Part shown: positions 8,161 to 17,880 of the stretch, one piece after another
How the letters are laid out: every line of letters begins with the position of its first letter
How positions within the stretch are numbered: the first letter of the stretch is position 1
From: Bizionia argentinensis JUB59
Lineage (GTDB): Bacteria; Bacteroidota; Bacteroidia; Flavobacteriales; Flavobacteriaceae
Assembly: GCF_000224335.1 (NCBI RefSeq)
Contig: NZ_AFXZ01000032.1
Location: forward strand, 1 to 64,000
Direction: 5' to 3'
Length of the DNA: 64,000 nt
Program-made: the position numbers and the translations under genes
The notes under the pieces: generated by a model
The model's input: only the letters and a program-made list of their open reading frames with translations
Database searches by the model: none
Told to the model about the DNA's origin: nothing

Positions 8161-11100
8161 ATGAGTTTTTTAGATTCAGTCCTTAAGGTTTTTGTTGGCG
8201 ACAAGTCGAAACAAGACGTCAAAGCCATCATGCCCATAGTTGAGAAAATTAAAACATACGAAGCCGCTATTGAGAAGTTATCTCACGATGAGCTTCGTGC
8301 TAAAACGGCCTTCTTCAAAGAAAAAATAGCGGAAGCTAGAAAACCGCTGAATACAGAAATTGAAGATCTGCGTAAAAAAGCCGATGAAACCGAGGATATT
8401 GATCAGCGTGAAGATATGTATCTTGAAATTGATAAAATCAAGGATACCATTTATACAGTAACAGAAAATGTACTGAATGAAATTCTTCCTGAAGCCTTTG
8501 CTGTGGTTAAAGAAACAGCAAAACGTTTTGTTCATAATACAAGCATATCTGTTACAGCAAATACGTTTGATCGTGAAATTTCAGGTAGTAAAGACTATGT
8601 AACCCTTGAAAATGATCAAGCAGTTTGGGCAAACTCATGGGATGCTGCTGGAAAACCAATTACTTGGGACATGATTCATTATGATGTTCAGTTAATTGGT
8701 GGTGTTGCTATGCACCAAGGTAAAATTGCCGAAATGCATACAGGTGAAGGTAAAACGTTAGTGGCAACACTTCCCGTTTACCTAAATGCACTTGCTGAAA
8801 AAGGTGTGCATTTAGTAACGGTTAACGATTACCTTGCAAAACGTGATAGCGCGTGGATGGCTCCTATTTTTGAATTCCACGGTATGCGTGTGGATTGTAT
8901 AGATTATCACCAGCCAAATTCTGCTGCACGTAAAGCTGCTTATTTAGCTGATGTTACTTACGGAACAAATAACGAATTTGGTTTCGATTATTTACGTGAT
9001 AACATGGCACATTCACCAGACGATTTAGTGCAACGTCCGCATCATTTTGCAATTGTGGATGAGGTGGATTCTGTTTTAATTGATGATGCGCGTACGCCAT
9101 TAATTATTTCTGGTCCAATTCCTCAAGGGGATCGTCATGAATTTACAGAATTAAAACCAAAAGTAGATAGTATTGTTTCCGTGCAACGTAAATACTTAAC
9201 AGGTGTTTTAGCCGATGCAAAAAAACTAATTGCTGAAGGAGATACAAAAGAAGGTGGTTTCCAATTATTACGTGCTTACAGAGGTATTCCTAAAAATAAA
9301 GCGCTAATAAAGTTTTTAAGTGAAGAAGGAATTAAATTACTACTTCAAAAAACAGAAAACCATTACATGCAAGACAATAACCGCGAGATGCCAAAAATTG
9401 ACGCGGAATTGTACTATGTTATTGAAGAAAAAAATAATCAGATTGAATTAACGGATAAGGGTATTGAGTTCCTTTCTGGTCAAGATGATCCCAATTTCTT
9501 TGTCATGCCAGAAATAGGTATTGAGATTTCTAAAATTGAAAATCAAAACTTATCATCGGAAGATGAAGCGAATTTAAAAGAAGATTTATTCAGAGATTAC
9601 GGAATTAAATCGGAACGTATTCACACTTTAAACCAATTACTTAAAGCCTACGCGTTGTTTGAAAAAGACAACCAGTATGTAGTAATGGAAAATAAGGTAA
9701 TGATTGTGGACGAGCAAACTGGTCGTATTATGGATGGCCGTCGTTATAGCGATGGTTTACACCAAGCGATTGAAGCTAAAGAAAATGTAAAAATTGAGGA
9801 TGCTACGCAAACATTCGCAACCGTAACACTTCAAAACTTTTTCAGAATGTACCGCAAACTATCTGGTATGACAGGTACTGCTGTTACCGAAGCGGGTGAA
9901 TTCTGGGAAATATACGAATTGGATGTGGTTGAAATTCCTACCAACAGACCAATTGCTAGAGATGATCGTCAAGATTTGGTTTACAAAACTAAACGTGAAA
10001 AATACAACGCGGTTATCGATGAAGTTACAAGACTTTCAGAAGCTGGTCGTCCTATTCTTATTGGTACAACTAACGTTGAAATTAGTGAGTTATTAGGAAA
10101 AATGCTTTCTATTAGAAAAGTACCTCATAACGTATTAAACGCGAAGCTTCATAAAAGAGAGGCCGATATTGTTGCCGAAGCTGGTCAGCCAGGTCAGGTA
10201 ACTATTGCAACCAACATGGCAGGTCGTGGTACGGATATTAAATTATCTAAAGCTGTAAAAGAAGCTGGTGGTTTAGCAATTATTGGTACGGAACGTCACG
10301 ATTCACGTCGTGTAGACCGTCAGTTACGTGGTCGTGCTGGACGTCAAGGAGATCCAGGAAGCTCACAGTTTTATGTGTCGCTTGAAGATAACTTAATGCG
10401 TCTTTTTGGTAGTGAACGTATTGCCAAAATGATGGATAGAATGGGATTAGAAGAAGGTGAAGTAATTCAGCATTCTATGATTTCAAAATCTATTGAGCGC
10501 GCACAGAAAAAAGTTGAGGAAAATAACTTTGGCGTACGTAAGCGTTTATTAGAATATGATGATGTTATGAATTCGCAACGTGAGGTTGTTTACAAACGTC
10601 GTCACCACGCTTTACACGGTGAGCGTTTACGTGTGGATTTAGCTAACATGATTTATGACACCTCGGAAGGAATTGCGGACACTAACAAGTCTGCAAACGA
10701 TTATAAGAATTTCGAGTATGAATTAATTCGTTATTTCTCCATGAGTTCGCCAATTACAGAAGCAGAATTCGCGAAATTAAGTGTTCAAGATATATCTGGT
10801 AAAATTTACAAAGCTGCTTTTGAGCATTACCGAGCCAAAATGGAACGCAATGCTGAATTAGCTTTTCCAGTTATTAAAAATGTTTACGAGACACAACGCG
10901 AGAAATTTAAGCGAATTGTAGTGCCATTTACCGATGGTGTGAAAAGTATTCAAGTAGTAACCGATCTTGAAAAGGCTTATGAAACAAATGGTAAACAATT
11001 GATTAATGATTTTGAGAAAAATATTACATTAGCCATTGTTGATGATTCGTGGAAAACACATTTACGTAAAATGGATGAGCTGAAACAATCGGTTCAATTA

Positions 11101-11517
11101 GCAGTTCACGAGCAAAAGGATCCGTTGTTAATCTATAAGTTTGAAGCTTTTGAGTTATTTAAAGGCATGATTGACGAAGTAAATAAGGAAGTCATCTCCT
11201 TTTTATTTAAAGGTGAATTACCTTCGGAAACGACCGATGCTATTCAAGAAGCGCATCAGTCTAATAAAAGAGAAAATCTTCAAACTCAAAAAGAAGAAAT
11301 TCAAAATTTAGATGAGCGTTCTGCGCAGAGCCGAGAAGCTGGAAATACGCAACGTCAACCAGAAGTAGTAGAAACAATTGTTCGCGACAGTCCAAAAATT
11401 GGGCGTAATGATAAAGTGACCATCAAGCACGTGATGAGCGGCGAAAGTAAAACCGTAAAATTTAAGCAAGCCGAACCACTTATTGCAAATGGTGAATGGG
11501 TATTGGTTAACGACTAA
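8161..11517 (+). CDS. Preprotein translocase ATPase SecA
   Basis: Motor ATPase that drives secretory proteins through SecYEG. The 1118 residues include Walker A MHTGEGKT at 192-199, the DEVD box at 300-303 followed by SVLIDDARTPLI, the GTTNVE and TNMAGRGTDI motifs of the second helicase half, the scaffold and wing regions, and the helical-finger region near VDDSWKTHLRKMDELK. It is longer than E. coli SecA (901), as usual in Bacteroidota, because of insertions in both nucleotide-binding domains. The C-terminus lacks the CxCxSGx8CH/C zinc motif and ends in a different conserved-looking tail, KVTIKHVMSGESKTVKFKQA. Monocistronic, with a strong terminator behind it. Confidence 0.97.
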   Translation: MSFLDSVLKVFVGDKSKQDVKAIMPIVEKIKTYEAAIEKLSHDELRAKTAFFKEKIAEARKPLNTEIEDLRKKADETEDIDQREDMYLEIDKIKDTIYTVTENVLNEILPEAFAVVKETAKRFVHNTSISVTANTFDREISGSKDYVTLENDQAVWANSWDAAGKPITWDMIHYDVQLIGGVAMHQGKIAEMHTGEGKTLVATLPVYLNALAEKGVHLVTVNDYLAKRDSAWMAPIFEFHGMRVDCIDYHQPNSAARKAAYLADVTYGTNNEFGFDYLRDNMAHSPDDLVQRPHHFAIVDEVDSVLIDDARTPLIISGPIPQGDRHEFTELKPKVDSIVSVQRKYLTGVLADAKKLIAEGDTKEGGFQLLRAYRGIPKNKALIKFLSEEGIKLLLQKTENHYMQDNNREMPKIDAELYYVIEEKNNQIELTDKGIEFLSGQDDPNFFVMPEIGIEISKIENQNLSSEDEANLKEDLFRDYGIKSERIHTLNQLLKAYALFEKDNQYVVMENKVMIVDEQTGRIMDGRRYSDGLHQAIEAKENVKIEDATQTFATVTLQNFFRMYRKLSGMTGTAVTEAGEFWEIYELDVVEIPTNRPIARDDRQDLVYKTKREKYNAVIDEVTRLSEAGRPILIGTTNVEISELLGKMLSIRKVPHNVLNAKLHKREADIVAEAGQPGQVTIATNMAGRGTDIKLSKAVKEAGGLAIIGTERHDSRRVDRQLRGRAGRQGDPGSSQFYVSLEDNLMRLFGSERIAKMMDRMGLEEGEVIQHSMISKSIERAQKKVEENNFGVRKRLLEYDDVMNSQREVVYKRRHHALHGERLRVDLANMIYDTSEGIADTNKSANDYKNFEYELIRYFSMSSPITEAEFAKLSVQDISGKIYKAAFEHYRAKMERNAELAFPVIKNVYETQREKFKRIVVPFTDGVKSIQVVTDLEKAYETNGKQLINDFEKNITLAIVDDSWKTHLRKMDELKQSVQLAVHEQKDPLLIYKFEAFELFKGMIDEVNKEVISFLFKGELPSETTDAIQEAHQSNKRENLQTQKEEIQNLDERSAQSREAGNTQRQPEVVETIVRDSPKIGRNDKVTIKHVMSGESKTVKFKQAEPLIANGEWVLVND

Positions 11518-11541
11518 AGAGACAAGTCAAATATTTTATAT

Positions 11542-11575
11542 AAAAAAATCCGAAGCAACCCTTCGGATTTTTTTT
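11542..11575 (+). terminator. Terminator after secA
   Basis: The stem AAAAAAATCCGAAG (11542-11555) pairs perfectly with 11561-11574 around a 5-nt loop and ends in a T run. Confidence 0.9.
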
Positions 11576-11711
11576 GTTTCGACATCATAACGGATTTTTA
11601 CATAAGTTCAACGAAAAGCAACTGATTATCAATTATTTGTCAAACCTAATTCCTATTTTTACTTCGTTATCAAATAATTTTTTCGATTAATAGCATAAAC
11701 CGAAAAAAATT

Positions 11712-14700
11712 ATGATGTTAAACTTTACTCTCAAAAAAACCATACGTTTTATTGTCTTGACGTGTTTGGTTAGTTTTTTTTTACAAAATTTTAATGCTTA
11801 CGGACAGACAATCAGTTTTGGCTCTTCCGGCTTAATAGGCGAAGGAGTTCTGAATCCAACCTCTTTAGATTTTGGACCAGACGATCGCTTATATGTTTCC
11901 CAACAAAACGGACTTATTTGGGCTTACACTATTGAGCGCGATACAGCAACACCAGGAAATGGCGTATATACGGTTACTGACACCGAAGAAATTTCTATTA
12001 TCCGAACCGGAATTCCAAACCATAATGATTTTGGTATTCGTAATCCGAGTCAGCAACGCCTAGTTACAGGTATTCTAGCGGCTGGAACGGCCTTAAATCC
12101 CATCCTTTACGTTACCTCATCCGATTATTTATTGGGAGGCGGCTCTGGTGGAAATGATAGCAATCTGGATACAAACTCTAGTATGATATCTAAACTAGAA
12201 AAAACAAATGGTGTTTGGGAGAAAACCGATTTAGTACGTGGATTGCCACGTTGTGAGGAAAATCATGCCATTAACGGTCTAGATATGTTTGAAAAGGACG
12301 GTAACACCTATTTATTAGTCGCCCAAGGAGGACAGACCAATAAAGGCGCGCCTAGTAATAATTTTGCAGGAACACCAGAATACTTATTATCGGCATCCAT
12401 CCTTATCGTAAATCTGACGCAGTTGGAAGGTATGACCGTTTATACCGACCCACGAACCAATACGGAGTACGTTTATGATTTACCAACACTAAACGATCCA
12501 ACACGAATTGATATTGATAATTCGCATCCTGATTTCCCATATCCCGTCGGGCATCCTATGCGTAGTGCCATTATAGATTTAGACGATCCTTTTGGTGGAA
12601 ATAATAGTTTAAACCAAGCGTTTGCAGAAGTTGGCGGACCTGTTCAAGTATTTTCTCCTGGCTATAGAAATGCTTACGATATTTTAATTACGGAAAACAA
12701 TAGAATATACACGTCAGATAATGGTCCAAACGCTCTTTGGGGTGGTATGCCTAGAATTTATGACATTGCAACAGACACTTATTTAGGGGATGAAAGCACA
12801 ATAACTTACGACTCAAACTTGCATTATATTACTAATGACATGAACGAAAGTGGTAGTGAGTTTGCAGGAGACCCTCTGCACTTTATCGGCACCACAGACG
12901 ATGCTAATGGTACTTATTATGGCGGACACCCTAATCCAATCCGAGCATTTCCGTCGCGTGCCAAAGTTATTGTTAATGAGAAAATTAGTGGTTCTTGGGG
13001 AGCCACCGCCACTTATTTACTGGCCGATTTACTAGTGGGTTCCAAAGGGTATTTTAATGAATCATTTTCTATTGCCGATTTCCCGGATAATCCACAACAT
13101 TCTGAATACCTAGTAGATGAACCACTTGGTAGTCCTAAAACAAATATTTTAGACATTATAACATCCTCTACAAATGGTATTGCAGAATACACAGCGACCA
13201 ATTTTGGAGGTATAATGAAAGGGAATATTTTAACGGCTTCATTCAACGGAGATATTAATCGTTATATTTTAAATGCCGCTGGCGACGCCGTTATAAAACA
13301 TGAAATTCCATTCAATGGTTTTGGAAGTATTCCTCTAGATGTTATTGCTTTGGGTGATGATACTATTTTTCCAGGAACGGTTTGGACGGTTACTTATGGC
13401 GCCAACAGTATAACTGTTTTTGAACCTTCAGATTTAATTTGCATACAACCCGGTGATATTGATTATGATCCTTTAGCGGATTATGATGGCGATGGTTACA
13501 CCAATCAAGATGAAATTGATAACGGCACGAATATCTGCTCACAAAGTAGTCAACCGAAAGATTTTGATGGTGATTTTATTTCCGACTTAAATGATCCTGA
13601 CGATGATAATGATGGCATTTTAGACGTTAACGATCCGTTCGCGCTAGATCCAGATAATGGCCTGACAAACAACCTCCCTGTAGATTACCCATTTTGGAAT
13701 AACGACCCAGGAACTGGATTATTTGGTTTAGGCTTTACAGGGCTAATGCTAGATCCATCCGGAACAACTGATTATTTAGATCAATATAATGAGCAAGGCT
13801 TATCTTTTGGTGGAGCTGCAGGTAAAGCTACTATCGATGCGGTTTCAGCGGGTGATGTTTCGGAAGGATTAAACAATCAAGATAATGGTTTTCAATTTGC
13901 TATTAACGTAGATAGTAATTCAACACCTTTTACTGTGCATTCTAAAATAGAGTCACCTTATTTTGGCTCTGGCGGTATTGCAAATGACCCTGTAGATTAT
14001 CAATCATATGGTATCCAAATTGGTACAGGTGATCAAGACAATTACTTGAAGTTTGTTTTAATGAATGGCATGGATAATAACGATACCATTAACGGCTTGC
14101 AACTCGTTTTAGAATCGAATGGAATCATTACTTTAAATTCAATTTTTGACATTCCTGACATTATTAACTCAGGATCAATAAATTTCTATATTTCAATAGA
14201 ACCTTCAACAGGTTTAGCACAACCCTTCTACTCTACTGATGATGGCGAAACCTTAAATTTATTAGGTTCTACCATTCTTCTGCCAAATGAGTTTTTAGAT
14301 CCAAATGATATTCATGGTATGGCGGTTGGAATCATTTCAACATCACGTTCTGATAACACAGCAAATCCGTTTACAGCCACATGGGATTTTATTAAAGTTT
14401 ATGAAAATCAAAATGGCGTTGTTTCGGTCAATCCCACAAATCTAGATTTTGGAATGACACCTGTTAATAATACACAACGTAGAAAATATGTTTCATTAGA
14501 AAACGAGGGCGGACCAACAGACGACGTTATGACCATTACCGCTTTAAATTTCACAGGTACAGATGCCACATTATTTTTAACAGATGTTAGCCTACCTTTT
14601 ACCATTAATCCAGGTTCGTCTGTTAAGATTCCTATCGATTTTATTACGGATAATATTACTGGTGAAAAAACAGCCAATTTAGAAGTCGTTCATTCCGGTA

Positions 14701-16286
14701 TCAACTCACCTGTCTCCGTAGCTATTACTGGAGAATTAACCGATACTTTCACCCCAATTATTCGGGTTAACGCTGGAGGCGATTTGGTTTTAGCCACGGA
14801 TGGCGGCCCTGATTGGGAAGATAACACCTCTGGTACAGGCGATTCATATACCGTTTCATCTGGTTCACCGTATTCAACAACCAATATAGTTTATGATAAT
14901 CGGCATGCATCCATTCCTAATTACATTGATGCTAGCACCTATTATGACGTGATGCGTATTCAACGAAGTATTAGTGATCCGGCCTACCCAATGATTTTTT
15001 CTTTTGCATTACCCGATGGCGACTATATTGTAAACCTCTATTTTGCCAATCTATACAATGGAACCTCCGATCCTGGTGAACGCGTTTTTAGTGTTAATTT
15101 AGAAGAGGAACGACTAATTGAAGGTTTAGATATTTCAGCACAATTTGGTCATCGTCAAGCCGGAATGGTTCAGAATAATATTACTATTACTGATGGTATT
15201 TTAGAAATTCGCTTCTTTGAAAATATTCAACATCCCTTAATCAATGGTATTGAAATTTTAGGCATTGCTTATCCAGAGCTAGTATTGCAAACCATAGCGG
15301 ATAGAACGAGTTGTGAATTAGAAATATCTGACTTCCAAGCCGAAGGTTCTGGAGGAGATCCTTTAAATAATTTAATGTACTCCATTAGTGGGCAGCCAGC
15401 AGGAACAGATATTGAGCCCACCAACGGACTTATTTTTGGAACCATTGATGAGACAGCCCCATCAGGTGGTCCAAATAACGATGGTATTTACAATGTAACT
15501 GTTACCTTAAGTAAAACTGGAAGTCAAGATGTAACAACAAGTTTTGAATGGACTATTCTAGATGATACCGAAGCACCTATAATTACATGTCCGACATCAA
15601 TATTAGAGACTATTTCAATAGGAACAACAGAAGCAAACATAACAATCATAGAGCCGACCGCAACTGATAATTGCACCAGCACACTAACATTTACCGCTGT
15701 GCGGTCCGATGCGTTGGCGCTAGCAGCTCCATATCCTATAGGCGAAACGACTATAACATGGATAGCAACGGATGCATCTGAAAATGAATCTGCAAGTTGC
15801 GAACAGGTTATCACAGTTGAAATACCGGAATACGCGCTTGATTTAAACGTGAGTCTGCAAGGCCGATCTGACCATGCTGGCAACTACACCATTCAGCTCT
15901 TTATTTTAGCAGATCTAATAACACCCGTCTATACATTTACAGAAACAGCAGATGCTTCTGGCTTTATAAGTTTAAGCAGCACCATTAGTCAAGGTGATTA
16001 CAAAGTATTAGTAAAACATCCAATGTTCTTACAACGTCTTAAATCTATTAGTCTATTAGAAAATCAAACTGAAACCTTATCAACTTTATTTGCAGGTGAT
16101 ATTGAAAATAATAATGCCGTAAATGTTAATGATTTAGGAATCCTGGCTGGGGCATTTAATGCTATTCCTGGGGATACAAACTATGATTCTAGAGCAGATT
16201 TCGATAATAACTTATTAATAGATGTCTTTGATTTGGGACTACTTTCAGGAAACTACCAAACTAATGGAGATACACAAAACGATTAA
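11712..16286 (+). CDS. Large secreted malectin/HYR protein ending in a dockerin-like module
   Basis: A 1524-residue exported protein with no named homologue that I recognise. Domains in order: signal peptide (about 1-32); a PQQ-sugar-dehydrogenase-like beta-propeller (about 33-560; SPGYRNAYDILITENNRIYT); thrombospondin-3-like calcium repeats (about 585-650; DYDGDGYTNQDE); a concanavalin-like segment (about 655-895); a choice-of-anchor D/ASH-like domain (about 900-1010); malectin (about 1015-1180); an Ig-like segment; HYR (about 1285-1375); a small beta domain; and a C-terminal dockerin-like pair. The two calcium loops are D1463-x-E-x-N-x6-D1474 and D1496-x-D-x-N-x6-D1507, each followed by LG-x-L. 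It has no T9SS sorting domain. The next gene, 4 bp on, encodes a cohesin-like protein that has one. Carbohydrate binding and surface location are inferred. Confidence 0.85.
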   Translation: MMLNFTLKKTIRFIVLTCLVSFFLQNFNAYGQTISFGSSGLIGEGVLNPTSLDFGPDDRLYVSQQNGLIWAYTIERDTATPGNGVYTVTDTEEISIIRTGIPNHNDFGIRNPSQQRLVTGILAAGTALNPILYVTSSDYLLGGGSGGNDSNLDTNSSMISKLEKTNGVWEKTDLVRGLPRCEENHAINGLDMFEKDGNTYLLVAQGGQTNKGAPSNNFAGTPEYLLSASILIVNLTQLEGMTVYTDPRTNTEYVYDLPTLNDPTRIDIDNSHPDFPYPVGHPMRSAIIDLDDPFGGNNSLNQAFAEVGGPVQVFSPGYRNAYDILITENNRIYTSDNGPNALWGGMPRIYDIATDTYLGDESTITYDSNLHYITNDMNESGSEFAGDPLHFIGTTDDANGTYYGGHPNPIRAFPSRAKVIVNEKISGSWGATATYLLADLLVGSKGYFNESFSIADFPDNPQHSEYLVDEPLGSPKTNILDIITSSTNGIAEYTATNFGGIMKGNILTASFNGDINRYILNAAGDAVIKHEIPFNGFGSIPLDVIALGDDTIFPGTVWTVTYGANSITVFEPSDLICIQPGDIDYDPLADYDGDGYTNQDEIDNGTNICSQSSQPKDFDGDFISDLNDPDDDNDGILDVNDPFALDPDNGLTNNLPVDYPFWNNDPGTGLFGLGFTGLMLDPSGTTDYLDQYNEQGLSFGGAAGKATIDAVSAGDVSEGLNNQDNGFQFAINVDSNSTPFTVHSKIESPYFGSGGIANDPVDYQSYGIQIGTGDQDNYLKFVLMNGMDNNDTINGLQLVLESNGIITLNSIFDIPDIINSGSINFYISIEPSTGLAQPFYSTDDGETLNLLGSTILLPNEFLDPNDIHGMAVGIISTSRSDNTANPFTATWDFIKVYENQNGVVSVNPTNLDFGMTPVNNTQRRKYVSLENEGGPTDDVMTITALNFTGTDATLFLTDVSLPFTINPGSSVKIPIDFITDNITGEKTANLEVVHSGINSPVSVAITGELTDTFTPIIRVNAGGDLVLATDGGPDWEDNTSGTGDSYTVSSGSPYSTTNIVYDNRHASIPNYIDASTYYDVMRIQRSISDPAYPMIFSFALPDGDYIVNLYFANLYNGTSDPGERVFSVNLEEERLIEGLDISAQFGHRQAGMVQNNITITDGILEIRFFENIQHPLINGIEILGIAYPELVLQTIADRTSCELEISDFQAEGSGGDPLNNLMYSISGQPAGTDIEPTNGLIFGTIDETAPSGGPNNDGIYNVTVTLSKTGSQDVTTSFEWTILDDTEAPIITCPTSILETISIGTTEANITIIEPTATDNCTSTLTFTAVRSDALALAAPYPIGETTITWIATDASENESASCEQVITVEIPEYALDLNVSLQGRSDHAGNYTIQLFILADLITPVYTFTETADASGFISLSSTISQGDYKVLVKHPMFLQRLKSISLLENQTETLSTLFAGDIENNNAVNVNDLGILAGAFNAIPGDTNYDSRADFDNNLLIDVFDLGLLSGNYQTNGDTQND

Positions 16287-16290
16287 AACT

Positions 16291-17049
16291 ATGAAAATTT
16301 TGAAACATAATATCACGTATGGTTTAGTAGTCCTTCTACTAACCACTTTAAGCGCTCAATCACAAACAGTAGAATTAGTTGCCAGTTTAGATGCATCACC
16401 CCCATTTAATAACGGTCAAACATTCAACTACTCCTTAATGTCTAAAGGAGGTCCATACCGAGCCATTCGGTTACATATTGAATATGATCCAAGTATCGTT
16501 CAACTTAACTCATTAACACAAGTTTTCCCCTTTGGTATCGTACTGATAAATGATTCTAATACGCCTGGAGTTATAAAATTTGAAGCTGCCTATTTCGTTT
16601 CAGATATCACAACAGATGAAGTACTTTTTAATGTTGAATTTGAAACTTTAGATAACACCCAAGATACGTCAATTGCTCATAACTATATTACATTGGGCAC
16701 AGTAGTAGTAAGTGCCGACGGTGTAGATGTTTTAAGTAGTGCTAATGACATTTTTATAGCAAGGCTTTCAGTGAGCGATAACCCTAAAGAAAATGCGATA
16801 AAAATATATCCGAACCCTGTGAAAAGCGATTTATTTATTTCTTTAGGCAACTCAAATAAAGCCATTGAAACTATCGATATTTTTAGTTTAGCTGCTAAAC
16901 GAGTTTATAAAAAATCGGTTGACACTGATATGCTTATTGACAATACCATCCGCATCCGCACCCATACGCTTCAAAACGGACTTTATTTTGTATCTTTAAC
17001 TGATAGTGCGGGCAATAATCATGTACAAAAAATTGTAGTTAATCATTAA
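16291..17049 (+). CDS. Cohesin-like domain protein with T9SS type A sorting domain
   Basis: A 252-residue secreted protein: signal peptide (about 1-25, ending LSAQSQT), a beta-sandwich resembling a cohesin module (about 27-160; RAIRLHIEYDPSIVQLNSL, then DEVLFNVEFETLD), and a C-terminal T9SS sorting domain (about 172-252; NAIKIYPNPVKSDLFISLG, ending NGLYFVSLTDSAG and a basic tail). It starts 4 bp after the stop of the dockerin-ending protein, so the two are translated from one message. The ATG at 16291 is chosen because it directly precedes the signal peptide; in-frame codons further upstream lie inside the previous gene. Proposed role: surface anchor or export carrier that binds its neighbour's dockerin. 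The sorting domain is certain; the cohesin call rests on pattern only. Confidence 0.78.
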   Translation: MKILKHNITYGLVVLLLTTLSAQSQTVELVASLDASPPFNNGQTFNYSLMSKGGPYRAIRLHIEYDPSIVQLNSLTQVFPFGIVLINDSNTPGVIKFEAAYFVSDITTDEVLFNVEFETLDNTQDTSIAHNYITLGTVVVSADGVDVLSSANDIFIARLSVSDNPKENAIKIYPNPVKSDLFISLGNSNKAIETIDIFSLAAKRVYKKSVDTDMLIDNTIRIRTHTLQNGLYFVSLTDSAGNNHVQKIVVNH

Positions 17050-17068
17050 AACAATCTTCATAACAGTT

Positions 17069-17112
17069 TAAGGTCTGGACTATTTTCTTAAAACAGTCCA
17101 GACCTTTTTTTC
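17069..17112 (+). terminator. Terminator of the cohesin/dockerin operon
   Basis: AAGGTCTGGACT (17070-17081) pairs with AGTCCAGACCTT (17095-17106), followed by a T run. No comparable hairpin lies between the two genes. Confidence 0.88.
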
Positions 17113-17295
17113 TTGAAGACATCAATATAAATGGAAAAGCTTAATTTCTTTCATCATAAAAACTACAAAAAGATAGATTGTCGTAGGACAATCATAAAGT
17201 TTATTAAATTTTCATAAATAACTCTTAAATATATGTAATAGTGTTTTAATTAAAATAACATTTGAAGTATCTTTATGTCACAATAAAAATACCCT

Positions 17296-17880
17296 ATGAA
17301 TAAATTTTTTAAGTGGTTTTTAGGATGTCTATTTCTAATCGCCATCAGTTTGTCTTTATATTCATTTTTTGTGGATGGCAGTTTACTGGCACCTCGAAAA
17401 AGCCCCATTGATACAGTTTCTTTTTCCAAAAATGATTTGGAATTAGACATTGTTTACAACCGCCCTTCCAAACGTGGACGTGAAGTTTTTGGCGGATTAG
17501 TACCGTATAAGCAAGTTTGGAGAACGGGTGCCAACGAAGCAACAACTTTTAAAACCAATAAACCTTTAAGAATTAATAATGATTCCTTGCCTGCTGGAAA
17601 ATACACTTTATGGACTATTCCAAATGATTCTACTTGGCAGGTTATGTTTAATTCCAAACAGTACCCATGGGGTGTTGATACTGAAATGAAACCGATGCGT
17701 GAAGTAGAGTTTGATGTTATTACTTTGAGCGTTCCGGTACAGCCAACAGGTATAACCGTTGAACAATTTACGCTTGGATTTGACAATGCACTAGATCATT
17801 TATCATTAACCATGGCTTGGGATGAAACCAAAATTGCCGTACCATTAGAATCTTTTGACAAAAAAATCAGCACAAAATAA
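17296..17880 (+). CDS. DUF2911 domain-containing protein
   Basis: A 194-residue protein of unknown function with an N-terminal membrane anchor or uncleaved signal (about 5-27) and one DUF2911 domain. The conserved region runs from VDIVYNRPSKRGREVFGGLV-like residues near 50 through VWRTGANEATTFKTNK and LPAGKYTLWTIP to QYPWGVD. It is probably periplasmic. The meaB frame begins inside its last 26 bases, so the two genes are transcribed together, although no functional link is known. Confidence 0.87.
   Translation: MNKFFKWFLGCLFLIAISLSLYSFFVDGSLLAPRKSPIDTVSFSKNDLELDIVYNRPSKRGREVFGGLVPYKQVWRTGANEATTFKTNKPLRINNDSLPAGKYTLWTIPNDSTWQVMFNSKQYPWGVDTEMKPMREVEFDVITLSVPVQPTGITVEQFTLGFDNALDHLSLTMAWDETKIAVPLESFDKKISTK

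Noticed and set aside
15524-15883. A 119-codon antisense frame in the large secreted protein gene
   Set aside because: It mirrors the HYR-coding region and has no domain of its own.
16222-16290. Longer start for the cohesin-like protein inside the previous gene
   Set aside because: The signal peptide begins right at ATG 16291, and an upstream start would bury it.
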